From: Chloroflexota bacterium
GTDB taxonomy: Bacteria > Chloroflexota > Anaerolineae > Aggregatilineales > UBA3940
Assembly (NCBI GenBank): GCA_024643825.1
Contig: JAHEME010000092.1
Location: 1-8,700 of the forward strand
Reading direction: 5' to 3'
DNA: 8,700 nucleotides
Shown here: piece after piece, positions 1 to 5,582 of the stretch
How the letters are laid out: the number at the start of each line of letters is the position of its first letter
Numbering within the stretch: position 1 is the stretch's first letter
Program-made: the position numbers and the translations under genes
The notes under the pieces: generated by a model
What the model saw: only the letters and a program-made list of their open reading frames with translations
What the model was told of the DNA's origin: nothing
The model's database searches: none

Positions 1-30
1 GTGATTTTTTCCCCTATAAGTTTCTGCCTT

Positions 31-60
31 CCACCCGCATAGCGGGTGGTTTTCTGTTTC
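31..60 (+). terminator. Intrinsic terminator of a gene left of the window
   Basis: An 8-bp perfect GC-rich stem (CCACCCGC at 31-38 with GCGGGTGG at 42-49) closes a 3-nt ATA loop and is followed on the plus strand by the T-rich run TTTTCTGTTTC (50-60). This is a textbook rho-independent terminator. The transcript it ends must come from the left, because no gene lies between position 1 and the hairpin. On the minus strand the stem is followed by AAGGCAG, so it is not a good terminator in that direction. Confidence 0.85.
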
Positions 61-90
61 GGGCTTTGGCCCTCAACTCACTGAAGTGAC

Positions 91-122
91 TAATCAAAAG
101 GAGCGACCACATGATCGCTCCT
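91..122 (-). terminator. Intrinsic terminator of rpoD
   Basis: AGGAGCGA (99-106) and TCGCTCCT (115-122) form an 8-bp perfect stem with an 8-nt loop. Read on the minus strand, the stem is followed by TTTTGATTAG. It lies 28 nt past the rpoD stop codon and is the natural end of that transcript. With the plus-strand terminator at 31-60 it forms a tail-to-tail pair insulating two convergent transcripts. Confidence 0.8.
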
Positions 123-149
123 CTATACCTTAACTCCGTTAAATAATTG

Positions 150-1406
150 CTATGTCAGATAGTCTTTGAGTTGGCGGCTGCGGCGTGGATGACGCAGCCT
201 GCGCAGCGCCTTCCCCTCGATCTGCCGGATGCGCTCGCGGGTCAGACCAAACTTCTGTCCGACCTCTTCTAGTGTGTAGCTCCGCCCATTTTGCAGACCA
301 AATCGCAGCCTCAGAATACGCGCTTCGCGCGGAGTAAGCGTCGCCAGAACTTCCTCCACCTTTTCCCGCAGCAGGTTGTCATACACACTCTGCGGGGGAG
401 TGGGGTTGCTGTCATCTTCAATGAACGAACCCAGCTCGCTATCCTCTTCTTCCCCGACTGGGTGCTCCAGAGAAAGCGGCTGCCAGCTTACCTTCAACAT
501 CCACTGAACCTTACGTGGTTCCAGCCCCAGCACACTCGCGATCTCTTCCGGGGTGGGCTTGCGTCCGTGCATCTGCTCTAGCTGGCGCGCCGTCTTATAC
601 AGGCGTCGAATGCGATCCGACATATGAACGGGCACGCGAATCGTACGGCCCTGATCGGCGATAGCTCGTGTGATCGTCTGCCGAATCCACCACGTCGCAT
701 ACGTACTGAAGCGATAACCCCGGCGATAATCAAACTTCTCGACCGCTTTCATCAAACCCAGATTGCCCTCTTGAATCAGATCAAGGAAGGGCACACCCTG
801 ACCCATATACTTCTTGGCAATGCTCACGACTAGCCGTGTATTTGCCTTGATCAGATGCTCACGGGCTAACCGTCCATCCTCAATGGTGCTTTCAAGAGTG
901 GTATGTTCTTTCTCAGAGGCGGTACCGTTCAGGCGTGCCAACTTTTCGAAGGCGAGGTTCCCACTTTCCAGCCGCCGCGCAAGGTCTACTTCTTCCTGAG
1001 TTGTCAGGAGGGGCACACGCGCCATCTCTTTGAGGTACAGGCCAACCGTGTCATCCGAAGAGACGCCGGAGAGATCGAATGTTTCGTCTTCGTCCTCGTC
1101 AAGCTCCATGTCGGGCATATCCGCAAAATCGAAGCTCGGTTCCTCGTCTTCATCTTCATCATCAGCATCAACGAGTTTGGCTACCAGCACCTTCTTGGCA
1201 TTGACAGGCACATCTTCTTTGTCATCATAAATTTCAACACCAGCAGCGGTGAGTGCAATGAAAACTTCCTCAGCCTGATCAAACCCCTCGTCGGCTTCGG
1301 GGAGAAATTCAAGAATATCATCGGTCGTCAGATACCCCTGCGTTTCTGCCTTTTCCAGCAGATCAGCTAGCAGACGAAGGTCCTTATCATTGTCTTCGTT
1401 ACCCAT
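150..1406 (-). CDS. rpoD: RNA polymerase primary sigma factor RpoD/SigA
   Basis: This is the housekeeping sigma-70 factor that directs core RNA polymerase to -35/-10 promoters. Residues here are numbered from the chosen start (418 aa). Region 1.1 lies at about 9-62. A very acidic linker spans 80-111. Region 1.2 (DDTVGLYLKEM, 118-128) comes next. Region 2 contains NTRLVVSIAKKYMG, FLDLIQEGNLGLMKAVEKFD and FSTYATWWIRQTITRAIA (about 189-250), which bind the core and the -10 element. Region 3 follows, and region 4 ends with the helix-turn-helix YTLEEVGQKFGLTRERIRQIE (about 377-397) that reads the -35. Having regions 1.1, 1.2, 2, 3 and 4 points to a group 1 (essential) sigma rather than an alternative one. 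The frame stays open to a TTG at 1481, but the ATG at 1406 has GGAG six bases upstream. An ATG at 1418 is the nearest alternative. A hairpin separates it from yceD, and I found no clear separate promoter. Identity is near certain; the start is likely. Confidence 0.97.
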   Translation of the reverse strand: MGNEDNDKDLRLLADLLEKAETQGYLTTDDILEFLPEADEGFDQAEEVFIALTAAGVEIYDDKEDVPVNAKKVLVAKLVDADDEDEDEEPSFDFADMPDMELDEDEDETFDLSGVSSDDTVGLYLKEMARVPLLTTQEEVDLARRLESGNLAFEKLARLNGTASEKEHTTLESTIEDGRLAREHLIKANTRLVVSIAKKYMGQGVPFLDLIQEGNLGLMKAVEKFDYRRGYRFSTYATWWIRQTITRAIADQGRTIRVPVHMSDRIRRLYKTARQLEQMHGRKPTPEEIASVLGLEPRKVQWMLKVSWQPLSLEHPVGEEEDSELGSFIEDDSNPTPPQSVYDNLLREKVEEVLATLTPREARILRLRFGLQNGRSYTLEEVGQKFGLTRERIRQIEGKALRRLRHPRRSRQLKDYLT

Positions 1407-1412
1407 TCCGTG

Positions 1413-1416
1413 CTCC
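1413..1416 (-). promoter_or_regulatory. Ribosome binding site that sets the rpoD start
   Basis: GGAG lies six bases before the ATG at 1404-1406 on the minus strand. It supports a 418-aa product over the longer TTG-initiated reading. A weaker GGA precedes the alternative ATG at 1416-1418, which would add four residues. Confidence 0.6.
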
Positions 1417-1485
1417 ATTGATATCCAGTACCGAGACGAAAACAGCCGCAGATCAGACTGCATGTACCATTGGTCTAACAAGCTA

Positions 1486-1512
1486 CAACACCGACTTTCG
1501 CAGTCGGTGTTG
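1486..1512 (-). terminator. Hairpin between yceD and rpoD, possible weak terminator or attenuator
   Basis: CAACACCGACT (1486-1496) and AGTCGGTGTTG (1502-1512) form an 11-bp perfect stem with a 5-nt loop, starting 2 nt after the yceD stop codon. On the minus strand the stem is followed by TAGCTTGTTAG, which has no run of U residues, so full termination is doubtful. It may give partial read-through into rpoD or act as an RNA-processing or stabilising structure. Confidence 0.6.
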
Positions 1513-1514
1513 AT

Positions 1515-2129
1515 TTAGGATTGATCATCCAGCAAAGCCCGCAGTGACTCCATGCGGGAATCGACAATTTCAAATGCACATTCGCAGGCTTCCTCATTAC
1601 GATTTTTCCCGCAATCAGGACACAGCCCCAGGCAGTCCGAACGGCACAGCACCTGAATAGGGACGGAGACAATCGCCTCCTCCCAAAGAATGGGAGTGAG
1701 GTCGATAGTGCCACCTTCGTCAATCACGTAATAATGATTATCCGGATTGCTGGATTCCGGGTCGGTAGGCAGTAGAAACAGTTCTTCAAATGGGATGTCA
1801 AAGGGGATGTCAACAGGGGCCAGGCAGCGAACACACTCAACCGTTCGTTGCGCATGGAGCGTACCCTGAACCACAATTCCCTGAGGGGTACGATTGAGGC
1901 GGAGCTTCCCCTGAAGATGGTGGATCGTGATATCGTGGACTCGCAGATCACCCGGTTCGTCAAATGGAAATGTGCGTGTGTAACCTGCTCCTTCCTTGAG
2001 AAGGAATCCTACATTCAGGTTGAGCACACGCGGATCGGACCTGGGATGTGTCACAACACCATTGCTTATCACATAACAAGATAGAAAGGTAACAAAACTG
2101 AGAGCGCCTCTGTACCCGGAAAGTCTCAT
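1515..2129 (-). CDS. yceD: YceD/DUF177 family metal-binding protein
   Basis: This belongs to the DUF177 (YceD) family, small proteins usually encoded next to rpmF and linked to 23S rRNA accumulation and ribosome biogenesis. In the 204-residue open frame the family core begins at about residue 36 (LNLNVGFLLKEGAGYTRTF). A first Cys pair, ECVRC, sits at 99-102. The typical C-terminal cluster CRSDCLGLCPDCGKN (162-176) is followed by CEC (182-184), together probably a zinc site. The family usually starts close to LNVGFLL, so the first ~34 residues are suspect; GTG codons at 2054 and 2027 are alternatives, the latter giving 170 aa. None of these starts has a clear Shine-Dalgarno sequence. No rpmF follows: the gene is succeeded by a hairpin and then rpoD. 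The family call is firm; the start is uncertain. Confidence 0.88.
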   Translation of the reverse strand: MRLSGYRGALSFVTFLSCYVISNGVVTHPRSDPRVLNLNVGFLLKEGAGYTRTFPFDEPGDLRVHDITIHHLQGKLRLNRTPQGIVVQGTLHAQRTVECVRCLAPVDIPFDIPFEELFLLPTDPESSNPDNHYYVIDEGGTIDLTPILWEEAIVSVPIQVLCRSDCLGLCPDCGKNRNEEACECAFEIVDSRMESLRALLDDQS

Positions 2130-2183
2130 TTCGGATGTTGACTGCGTGTGCTTCTGGGAGAGGCCAACTCCATTGGCGCATGA

Positions 2184-2213
2184 ATTATATCATGGTTGTA
2201 GTCTTCGGGTCAA
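2184..2213 (-). promoter_or_regulatory. Sigma-70 promoter of yceD
   Basis: On the minus strand, TTGACC (2208-2213) is separated by 18 nt from a perfect TATAAT (2184-2189). Transcription would begin near 2177, about 48 nt before the outermost yceD ATG. This is among the best promoter matches in the window and fits a steadily expressed housekeeping gene. It may also supply rpoD by read-through. Confidence 0.75.
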
Positions 2214-2303
2214 CAATTTCTTAACATTTCATGACCAGAATATTTTAACATTCGCAGCACCTCCGCCCCGATTGGGCGAAAGGAGTCGTTCATGAGAAAA
2301 AAG

Positions 2304-2332
2304 TTGCAAGACATGGACAACCGGGGCATAAT
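2304..2332 (+). promoter_or_regulatory. Promoter of tRNA-Ala
   Basis: TTGCAA (2304-2309), a 17-nt spacer and CATAAT (2327-2332) match a sigma-70 promoter. The predicted start near 2339 lies about 9 nt before the mature 5' end of the tRNA, a short leader suitable for RNase P removal. Confidence 0.7.
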
Positions 2333-2347
2333 AGCATTCATCTTCTA

Positions 2348-2421
2348 GGGCCCATAGCTCAGTTTGGGAGAGCGCCACAATGGCATTGTGGAGGTCAAGG
2401 GTTCGAGCCCCTTTGGGTCCA
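2348..2421 (+). tRNA. tRNA-Ala, anticodon GGC
   Basis: The full cloverleaf can be folded by hand. The 7-bp acceptor stem pairs GGGCCCA (2348-2354) with TGGGTCC (2414-2420). The D stem is GCTC/GAGC (2357-2360 and 2370-2373). The anticodon stem is CCACA/TGTGG (2375-2379 and 2387-2391) with loop ATGGCAT, so the anticodon is GGC at 2382-2384. The T arm is AAGGG, TTCGAGC, CCCTT (2397-2413), and the discriminator is A at 2421. The third acceptor pair is G-U, the classic alanyl-tRNA synthetase identity element, which agrees with the anticodon. The CCA end is not encoded and must be added by the nucleotidyltransferase. It reads GCC and probably GCU alanine codons. Confidence 0.97.
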
Positions 2422-2439
2422 TAAGTTATGTTGCATAAT

Positions 2440-2470
2440 CGCCCGCCAATGAGGTGGGCGACTTCTTTTC
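2440..2470 (+). terminator. Intrinsic terminator of tRNA-Ala
   Basis: CGCCCGCC (2440-2447) and GGTGGGCG (2453-2460) form an 8-bp stem with one G-U pair and an AATGA loop, followed by ACTTCTTTTC. It lies 18 nt past the tRNA and indicates a single-gene tRNA transcript. Confidence 0.85.
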
Positions 2471-2543
2471 TAGCAGTGTCTGACCAACTGGATGGACAAG
2501 ATCGGTCGCTATTCCTCAAAGCATGGTAAGAACAATAGAATGC

Positions 2544-4232
2544 TTACGAACTTTTTTGGAGATCCTCAATCAAGACTTTTATTTCTTTGAGGCCCCGTGT
2601 CAATCCACTGATCTCGAATTGAGCGGCAGCCGCTTGAAAGTGCTCCCGCGCCGCCAGCATATTTGCTCGATTGCGACACACTTCACCCCAGGCCATATTT
2701 GTCCAGGCTGCTTCCAGACGAGCATCACCCTCTTCGAGAAGTTGCAAGCTGACTGACAAATGCTCTTCGGCCATATCCCACTGAGGTGGTTCGAGTGCAG
2801 CGAGTGCCTGACCCCACACACGATAAGCGACCCCTTCGGCAAGGATTCCGCCCATCGATTGGGCAACGGAGATCGCCTGTTCAGCTAGTAAGCAGGCTTC
2901 CTGAGAACGCCCGGCCCTGAGCGCAATTTCCGCCTCTACAGCCGCAATATAATCGCTGAAGATAGGATTCCCACCGAGGCTGCCATGGATTACGCGTGCT
3001 TGCTGCATAGTTTGCTGCGCATCTGCATGGCGACCAAGCCAACTTTCCATAAGGCTGCGCAATCCATATGCAGGGTATTGGATCAGCAGATCATTATTCT
3101 GACTCCCAGATTCTATCATGGCGTTGATATGTTCCAACATCCGGGAATGATCTCGCCCCAACATGTAAATGAGAGTAAACGTTCCATGACTGTGACCGAT
3201 GCCGGTCAGGGTGGCAAGCTCTTCTGCTCGATCCAATGCCAGTTCTGCCTCAGCTATTCCTTCTGCATAGTATCCCATATTCGCTTTCGCATGTGCGTGC
3301 ATTGCCGTGGTCAAAATCCATTCGTGCCAGTTGGAAGCCTGTGCGAGCGGCGATATCGCCTGAGCCATCAGAGGTTCCCCTTGTGAGAAGAACCCCTGCA
3401 AACCGCGCGCTCGGCCAATGACTGCGGAAGGGATCGCAAGCAGTTCCTGATCGTCGAACTCCTCGGCAACAGGCAAAACCTGCCGGAGATGGTTAATTGC
3501 GTTGGCAAATTGCCCTGAATGGACATACGCATGACCTATCCAATAATGAATTCGGGCCATCTCAAGTCGATCCTGATCCTCGGTGGAATTCAATCGAATT
3601 GCCAGTTCCTCAGCCTGTGCCAGCCGTTCCAGACTTCGGTTGGGGCCCTCCGCACGTAGGGATACATTTACAATTCCCAGGATCACATGAATCCGGCGAC
3701 GGAGAACATCGTCTGATTCCGGCAGTCGATCCAGGAGATCAAGCGCAGTAGCATAGTAACGGCGGGCTTCAATTTGAGCGAAGATGCGCGCAGCGGCGTC
3801 TCCGGCACTTGCGAGATACGCCGCCGCTTTATCCCAATCTCCGGCTGCGTGGAAGTGCTCGCCAAGGATGCCGAAATACTCAGTGAGACGATCAGCGAAA
3901 AGAGTCTCAATGGTCATACCCACTTCGCGATGTAGTATCTTACGATCAGCCAGAAGGAGACTCTGATACGCTGCATCCTGAGTCAAGGCGTGTTTGAAGA
4001 TATATTCCAGTTCTGGCTCAAGGGCGCTTATGCGAATCAGATGGGCAGTTTCAAGGGATTCTAATTGCGTTGTAAGCGACATCGGCTTCAACTGACTACG
4101 CAGGACCACTAGTTGAGACTGGAGGGCTGCTATGGTGATTTCAACGGCATCGTCACCGAGGGTCGTTCGCAATTTCTCCTGGGCTTCAATTGAGGACTCA
4201 AGTTGGGAGATTTGCTCATGAAGGGAAGTCAT
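2544..4232 (-). CDS. TPR protein resembling the tail of a cyclase/STAND-ATPase protein
   Basis: The 562-residue product has two recognisable parts. Residues 1-49 form a short helical, coiled-coil-like segment (LRTTLGDDAVEITIAALQSQL at 21-41) like the N-terminal linker of large proteins built as linker, class III nucleotide cyclase, AAA/STAND ATPase, TPR. At about residue 58 it passes directly into the end of the ATPase and start of the TPR part: LEPELEYIFKHALTQDAAYQSLLL (71-94), then GEHFHAAGDWDKAAAYLASAG (124-144). The remainder is helical TPR-like repeats of about 40 residues ending near 560. There is no Walker A motif, no Walker B motif and no cyclase catalytic segment. The frame is intact, so it is either a stable, shortened scaffold protein or a recent in-frame deletion product. 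TPR domains bind protein or peptide partners; the partner here is unknown. It is transcribed alone from the promoter at 4309-4336, with no strong Shine-Dalgarno before the ATG at 4232 and no convincing terminator after the stop. Confidence 0.85.
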   Translation of the reverse strand: MTSLHEQISQLESSIEAQEKLRTTLGDDAVEITIAALQSQLVVLRSQLKPMSLTTQLESLETAHLIRISALEPELEYIFKHALTQDAAYQSLLLADRKILHREVGMTIETLFADRLTEYFGILGEHFHAAGDWDKAAAYLASAGDAAARIFAQIEARRYYATALDLLDRLPESDDVLRRRIHVILGIVNVSLRAEGPNRSLERLAQAEELAIRLNSTEDQDRLEMARIHYWIGHAYVHSGQFANAINHLRQVLPVAEEFDDQELLAIPSAVIGRARGLQGFFSQGEPLMAQAISPLAQASNWHEWILTTAMHAHAKANMGYYAEGIAEAELALDRAEELATLTGIGHSHGTFTLIYMLGRDHSRMLEHINAMIESGSQNNDLLIQYPAYGLRSLMESWLGRHADAQQTMQQARVIHGSLGGNPIFSDYIAAVEAEIALRAGRSQEACLLAEQAISVAQSMGGILAEGVAYRVWGQALAALEPPQWDMAEEHLSVSLQLLEEGDARLEAAWTNMAWGEVCRNRANMLAAREHFQAAAAQFEISGLTRGLKEIKVLIEDLQKSS

Positions 4233-4308
4233 GATCTAAGGTTCTCATATCTCGGAATATGGATCATTCTGCTGTGAGTTTGTTTTGTCTGCTAGACTGA
4301 TGAAAAGC

Positions 4309-4336
4309 ATTATACAGCGAATGACCTTCCGTTCAA
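4309..4336 (-). promoter_or_regulatory. Promoter of the TPR gene
   Basis: On the minus strand, TTGAAC (4331-4336), a 16-nt spacer and a perfect TATAAT (4309-4314) predict a start near 4302, giving a leader of about 70 nt. It suggests the shortened gene is still expressed. Confidence 0.65.
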
Positions 4337-4351
4337 CATGTCATGAAAATA

Positions 4352-4367
4352 TCTCCTATCAGGGAGA
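4352..4367 (+). promoter_or_regulatory. Small hairpin over a ribosome binding site
   Basis: TCTCC (4352-4356) can pair with GGAGA (4363-4367) across a 6-nt loop. The right arm holds most of the GGGAG Shine-Dalgarno sequence of the ORF starting at 4373, so the fold could limit its translation. Five base pairs are easily found by chance, so this is a weak call. Confidence 0.25.
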
Positions 4368-4372
4368 CCTGA

Positions 4373-4531
4373 ATGCCCACCTTCTACAAATACGAAACAC
4401 CCAGCCTTGTCACTGATCAAGTCCACAAGTCAGGATTAACGCCTGACATACTGGGCACTCCACCCGCCACATGCTATGATCAACCGTACGCAGCTCTTAA
4501 CCACTGGATATTCCCTCATGGATTCAATTGA
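4373..4531 (+). CDS. Possible 52-codon upstream ORF before threonine aldolase
   Basis: An ATG at 4373 lies six bases after a strong GGGAG (4362-4366) and opens a 52-codon frame beginning MPTFYKYETP and ending PHGFN. It stops at 4529-4531, overlapping the preferred start of the threonine aldolase gene (4518) by 14 nt in another frame. I recognise no domain. The good ribosome binding site and the overlap with a gene that has only a weak one suggest a leader ORF affecting aldolase translation. Against this, the predicted aldolase promoter at 4472-4480 lies inside the ORF, so it would need a separate upstream promoter; only a poor one (TTGTCT/CATTAT, 4285-4313) is visible. It could be a chance frame. 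Confidence 0.3.
   Translation: MPTFYKYETPSLVTDQVHKSGLTPDILGTPPATCYDQPYAALNHWIFPHGFN
4472..4480 (+). promoter_or_regulatory. Extended -10 promoter of threonine aldolase
   Basis: TGC followed by TATGAT (4475-4480) is an extended -10 element; no convincing -35 is visible. Transcription would begin near 4487, after the upstream ATG at 4476 and before the ATG at 4518, which argues for the latter as the true start. The sequence around it closely matches that upstream of deoC (6655-6663). Confidence 0.55.
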
Positions 4532-5582
4532 CCTCCGTAGTGATACCGTCACCTGGCCGACCCCCGACATGCGCGAAGCGATGGCGAACGCCGCCGTCGG
4601 CGACGACGTACATGGCGATGACCCGACTGTCAACGCGCTGGAAGCCCTCGCCGCTGAACGAACGGGGAAAGAAGCCGCGTTATTCGTCACCAGCGGCACA
4701 CAGGGCAACCTGATTGCGATACTCGCCCACTGCAATCGCGGCGATGAAATGATTTGCAGCCGCTATTCCCATACCTTCATAGATGAAGTTGGCGGAGCAG
4801 CAGCCCTTGGCGGCGTCAACATGCTGACTCTGCCCCTTCAGCCGGATGGAACCATGAACCTCGATGAAATCCGGGACGCGGTTCGTGATCTGCGCGATGT
4901 CCATTACCCCGTCACCCGCATGGTAGAGATCGAGAATACCTGCGGGAAGTTGGGTGGAGTTCCTCTCTTACCAGCCTATCACCAGGCGGTGCGTGCCGTG
5001 TGTGAAGAGGCTGGACTCAAGCTCCACCTCGATGGCGCGCGTATCTGGAACGCCGCCACCGCGCTAAACGTAGACATCCGCGAACTGACCGATCCCGTTG
5101 ATTCGGTCTCTTTCTGCATCAGCAAAGGGCTGTGCGCGCCAGTCGGAGCGTTACTATGTGGTTCCCAGGAGTTCATCGACCGCGCCCGACGCATTCGCAA
5201 GATGGTGGGGGGCGGCATGCGGCAAGCAGGTATTCTGGCGGCGGCGGGCATCCTATCGATTGAGGTCATGACCACCCGTCTGGGTGAAGATCATGTCCAC
5301 GCCCGCCAACTCGCCGAAGGGCTGAACCAGATTCCCGGTCTCACGCTCGATCTGGCACAGGTGCAAACAAACATGGTGTTCTTCGCGCTGGATGACTCCA
5401 TTCCTCTCTCTGCTGAGGACTTCCGCGCTATTCTGGAGCGTGACTACAACGTCAAGATCGATCCTCGAGGCGGGCGCAAGTTCCGGGCTGTGACCCACTA
5501 CTGGATCAGCTCGGCCCGCGTAGATGAAGCGGTGAAGGCTATGCGCGAAGTGCTGGAGCGCGTCACGGAGCACACCGCATGA
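4518..5582 (+). CDS. ltaE: Low-specificity L-threonine aldolase
   Basis: This cytoplasmic PLP enzyme of fold type I cleaves L-threonine or L-allo-threonine to glycine and acetaldehyde, feeding glycine and one-carbon metabolism. Numbered from the chosen start (354 aa, close to the usual ~340), the diagnostic pieces are IDLRSDTVTWPTPDM at the N-terminus, GDDVHGDDPTVNALE (28-42), the phosphate-binding SGTQGN (59-64), LHLDGARIWNAA (169-180) with the Asp that holds the PLP pyridine nitrogen (D172), and SFCISKGLCAPVGA (198-211) with the Schiff-base lysine K203. RAVTHYWIS (323-331) is the conserved C-terminal active-site stretch. The frame is open from an ATG at 4476, but that codon lies inside the predicted -10 element, and family members begin just before DLRSDT. 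The gene overlaps the following CPBP gene by 4 nt (ATGA). Reported family activity varies between threonine isomers, and the sequence alone cannot settle this. Confidence 0.94.
   Translation: MDSIDLRSDTVTWPTPDMREAMANAAVGDDVHGDDPTVNALEALAAERTGKEAALFVTSGTQGNLIAILAHCNRGDEMICSRYSHTFIDEVGGAAALGGVNMLTLPLQPDGTMNLDEIRDAVRDLRDVHYPVTRMVEIENTCGKLGGVPLLPAYHQAVRAVCEEAGLKLHLDGARIWNAATALNVDIRELTDPVDSVSFCISKGLCAPVGALLCGSQEFIDRARRIRKMVGGGMRQAGILAAAGILSIEVMTTRLGEDHVHARQLAEGLNQIPGLTLDLAQVQTNMVFFALDDSIPLSAEDFRAILERDYNVKIDPRGGRKFRAVTHYWISSARVDEAVKAMREVLERVTEHTA

Noticed and set aside
1030..1230. Serine-rich plus-strand ORF
   Set aside because: It is the antisense reading of the repeated Asp/Glu codons in the rpoD acidic linker; it has no ribosome binding site and no family resemblance.
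903..1370. 155-codon plus-strand ORF inside rpoD
   Set aside because: It is a shadow of the firmly identified sigma factor on the opposite strand, with no recognisable domain.
1407..1481. TTG start adding 25 residues to RpoD
   Set aside because: The added residues do not look like sigma region 1.1, the frame runs back to the intergenic hairpin, and a GGAG precedes the ATG at 1406.
2221..2253. Direct repeat TTAACATT at 2221 and 2246 as an operator
   Set aside because: Eight A/T-rich bases repeated once in an A/T-rich promoter region can arise by chance, and the spacing suggests no known regulator.
2264..2278. CGCCC/GGGCG hairpin upstream of tRNA-Ala
   Set aside because: A 5-bp stem with no U-tract on either strand and no gene ending at it; not supportable as a terminator.
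2519..2545. Inverted repeat AAGCAT/ATGCTT at the end of the TPR gene
   Set aside because: A 6-bp A/T-rich stem with a 15-nt loop overlapping the stop codon and no U-tract; too weak to call a terminator.
4476..4517. Upstream ATG for threonine aldolase
   Set aside because: The ATG at 4476 lies inside the predicted -10 element TATGAT and would not be in the transcript; the family N-terminus fits the ATG at 4518.
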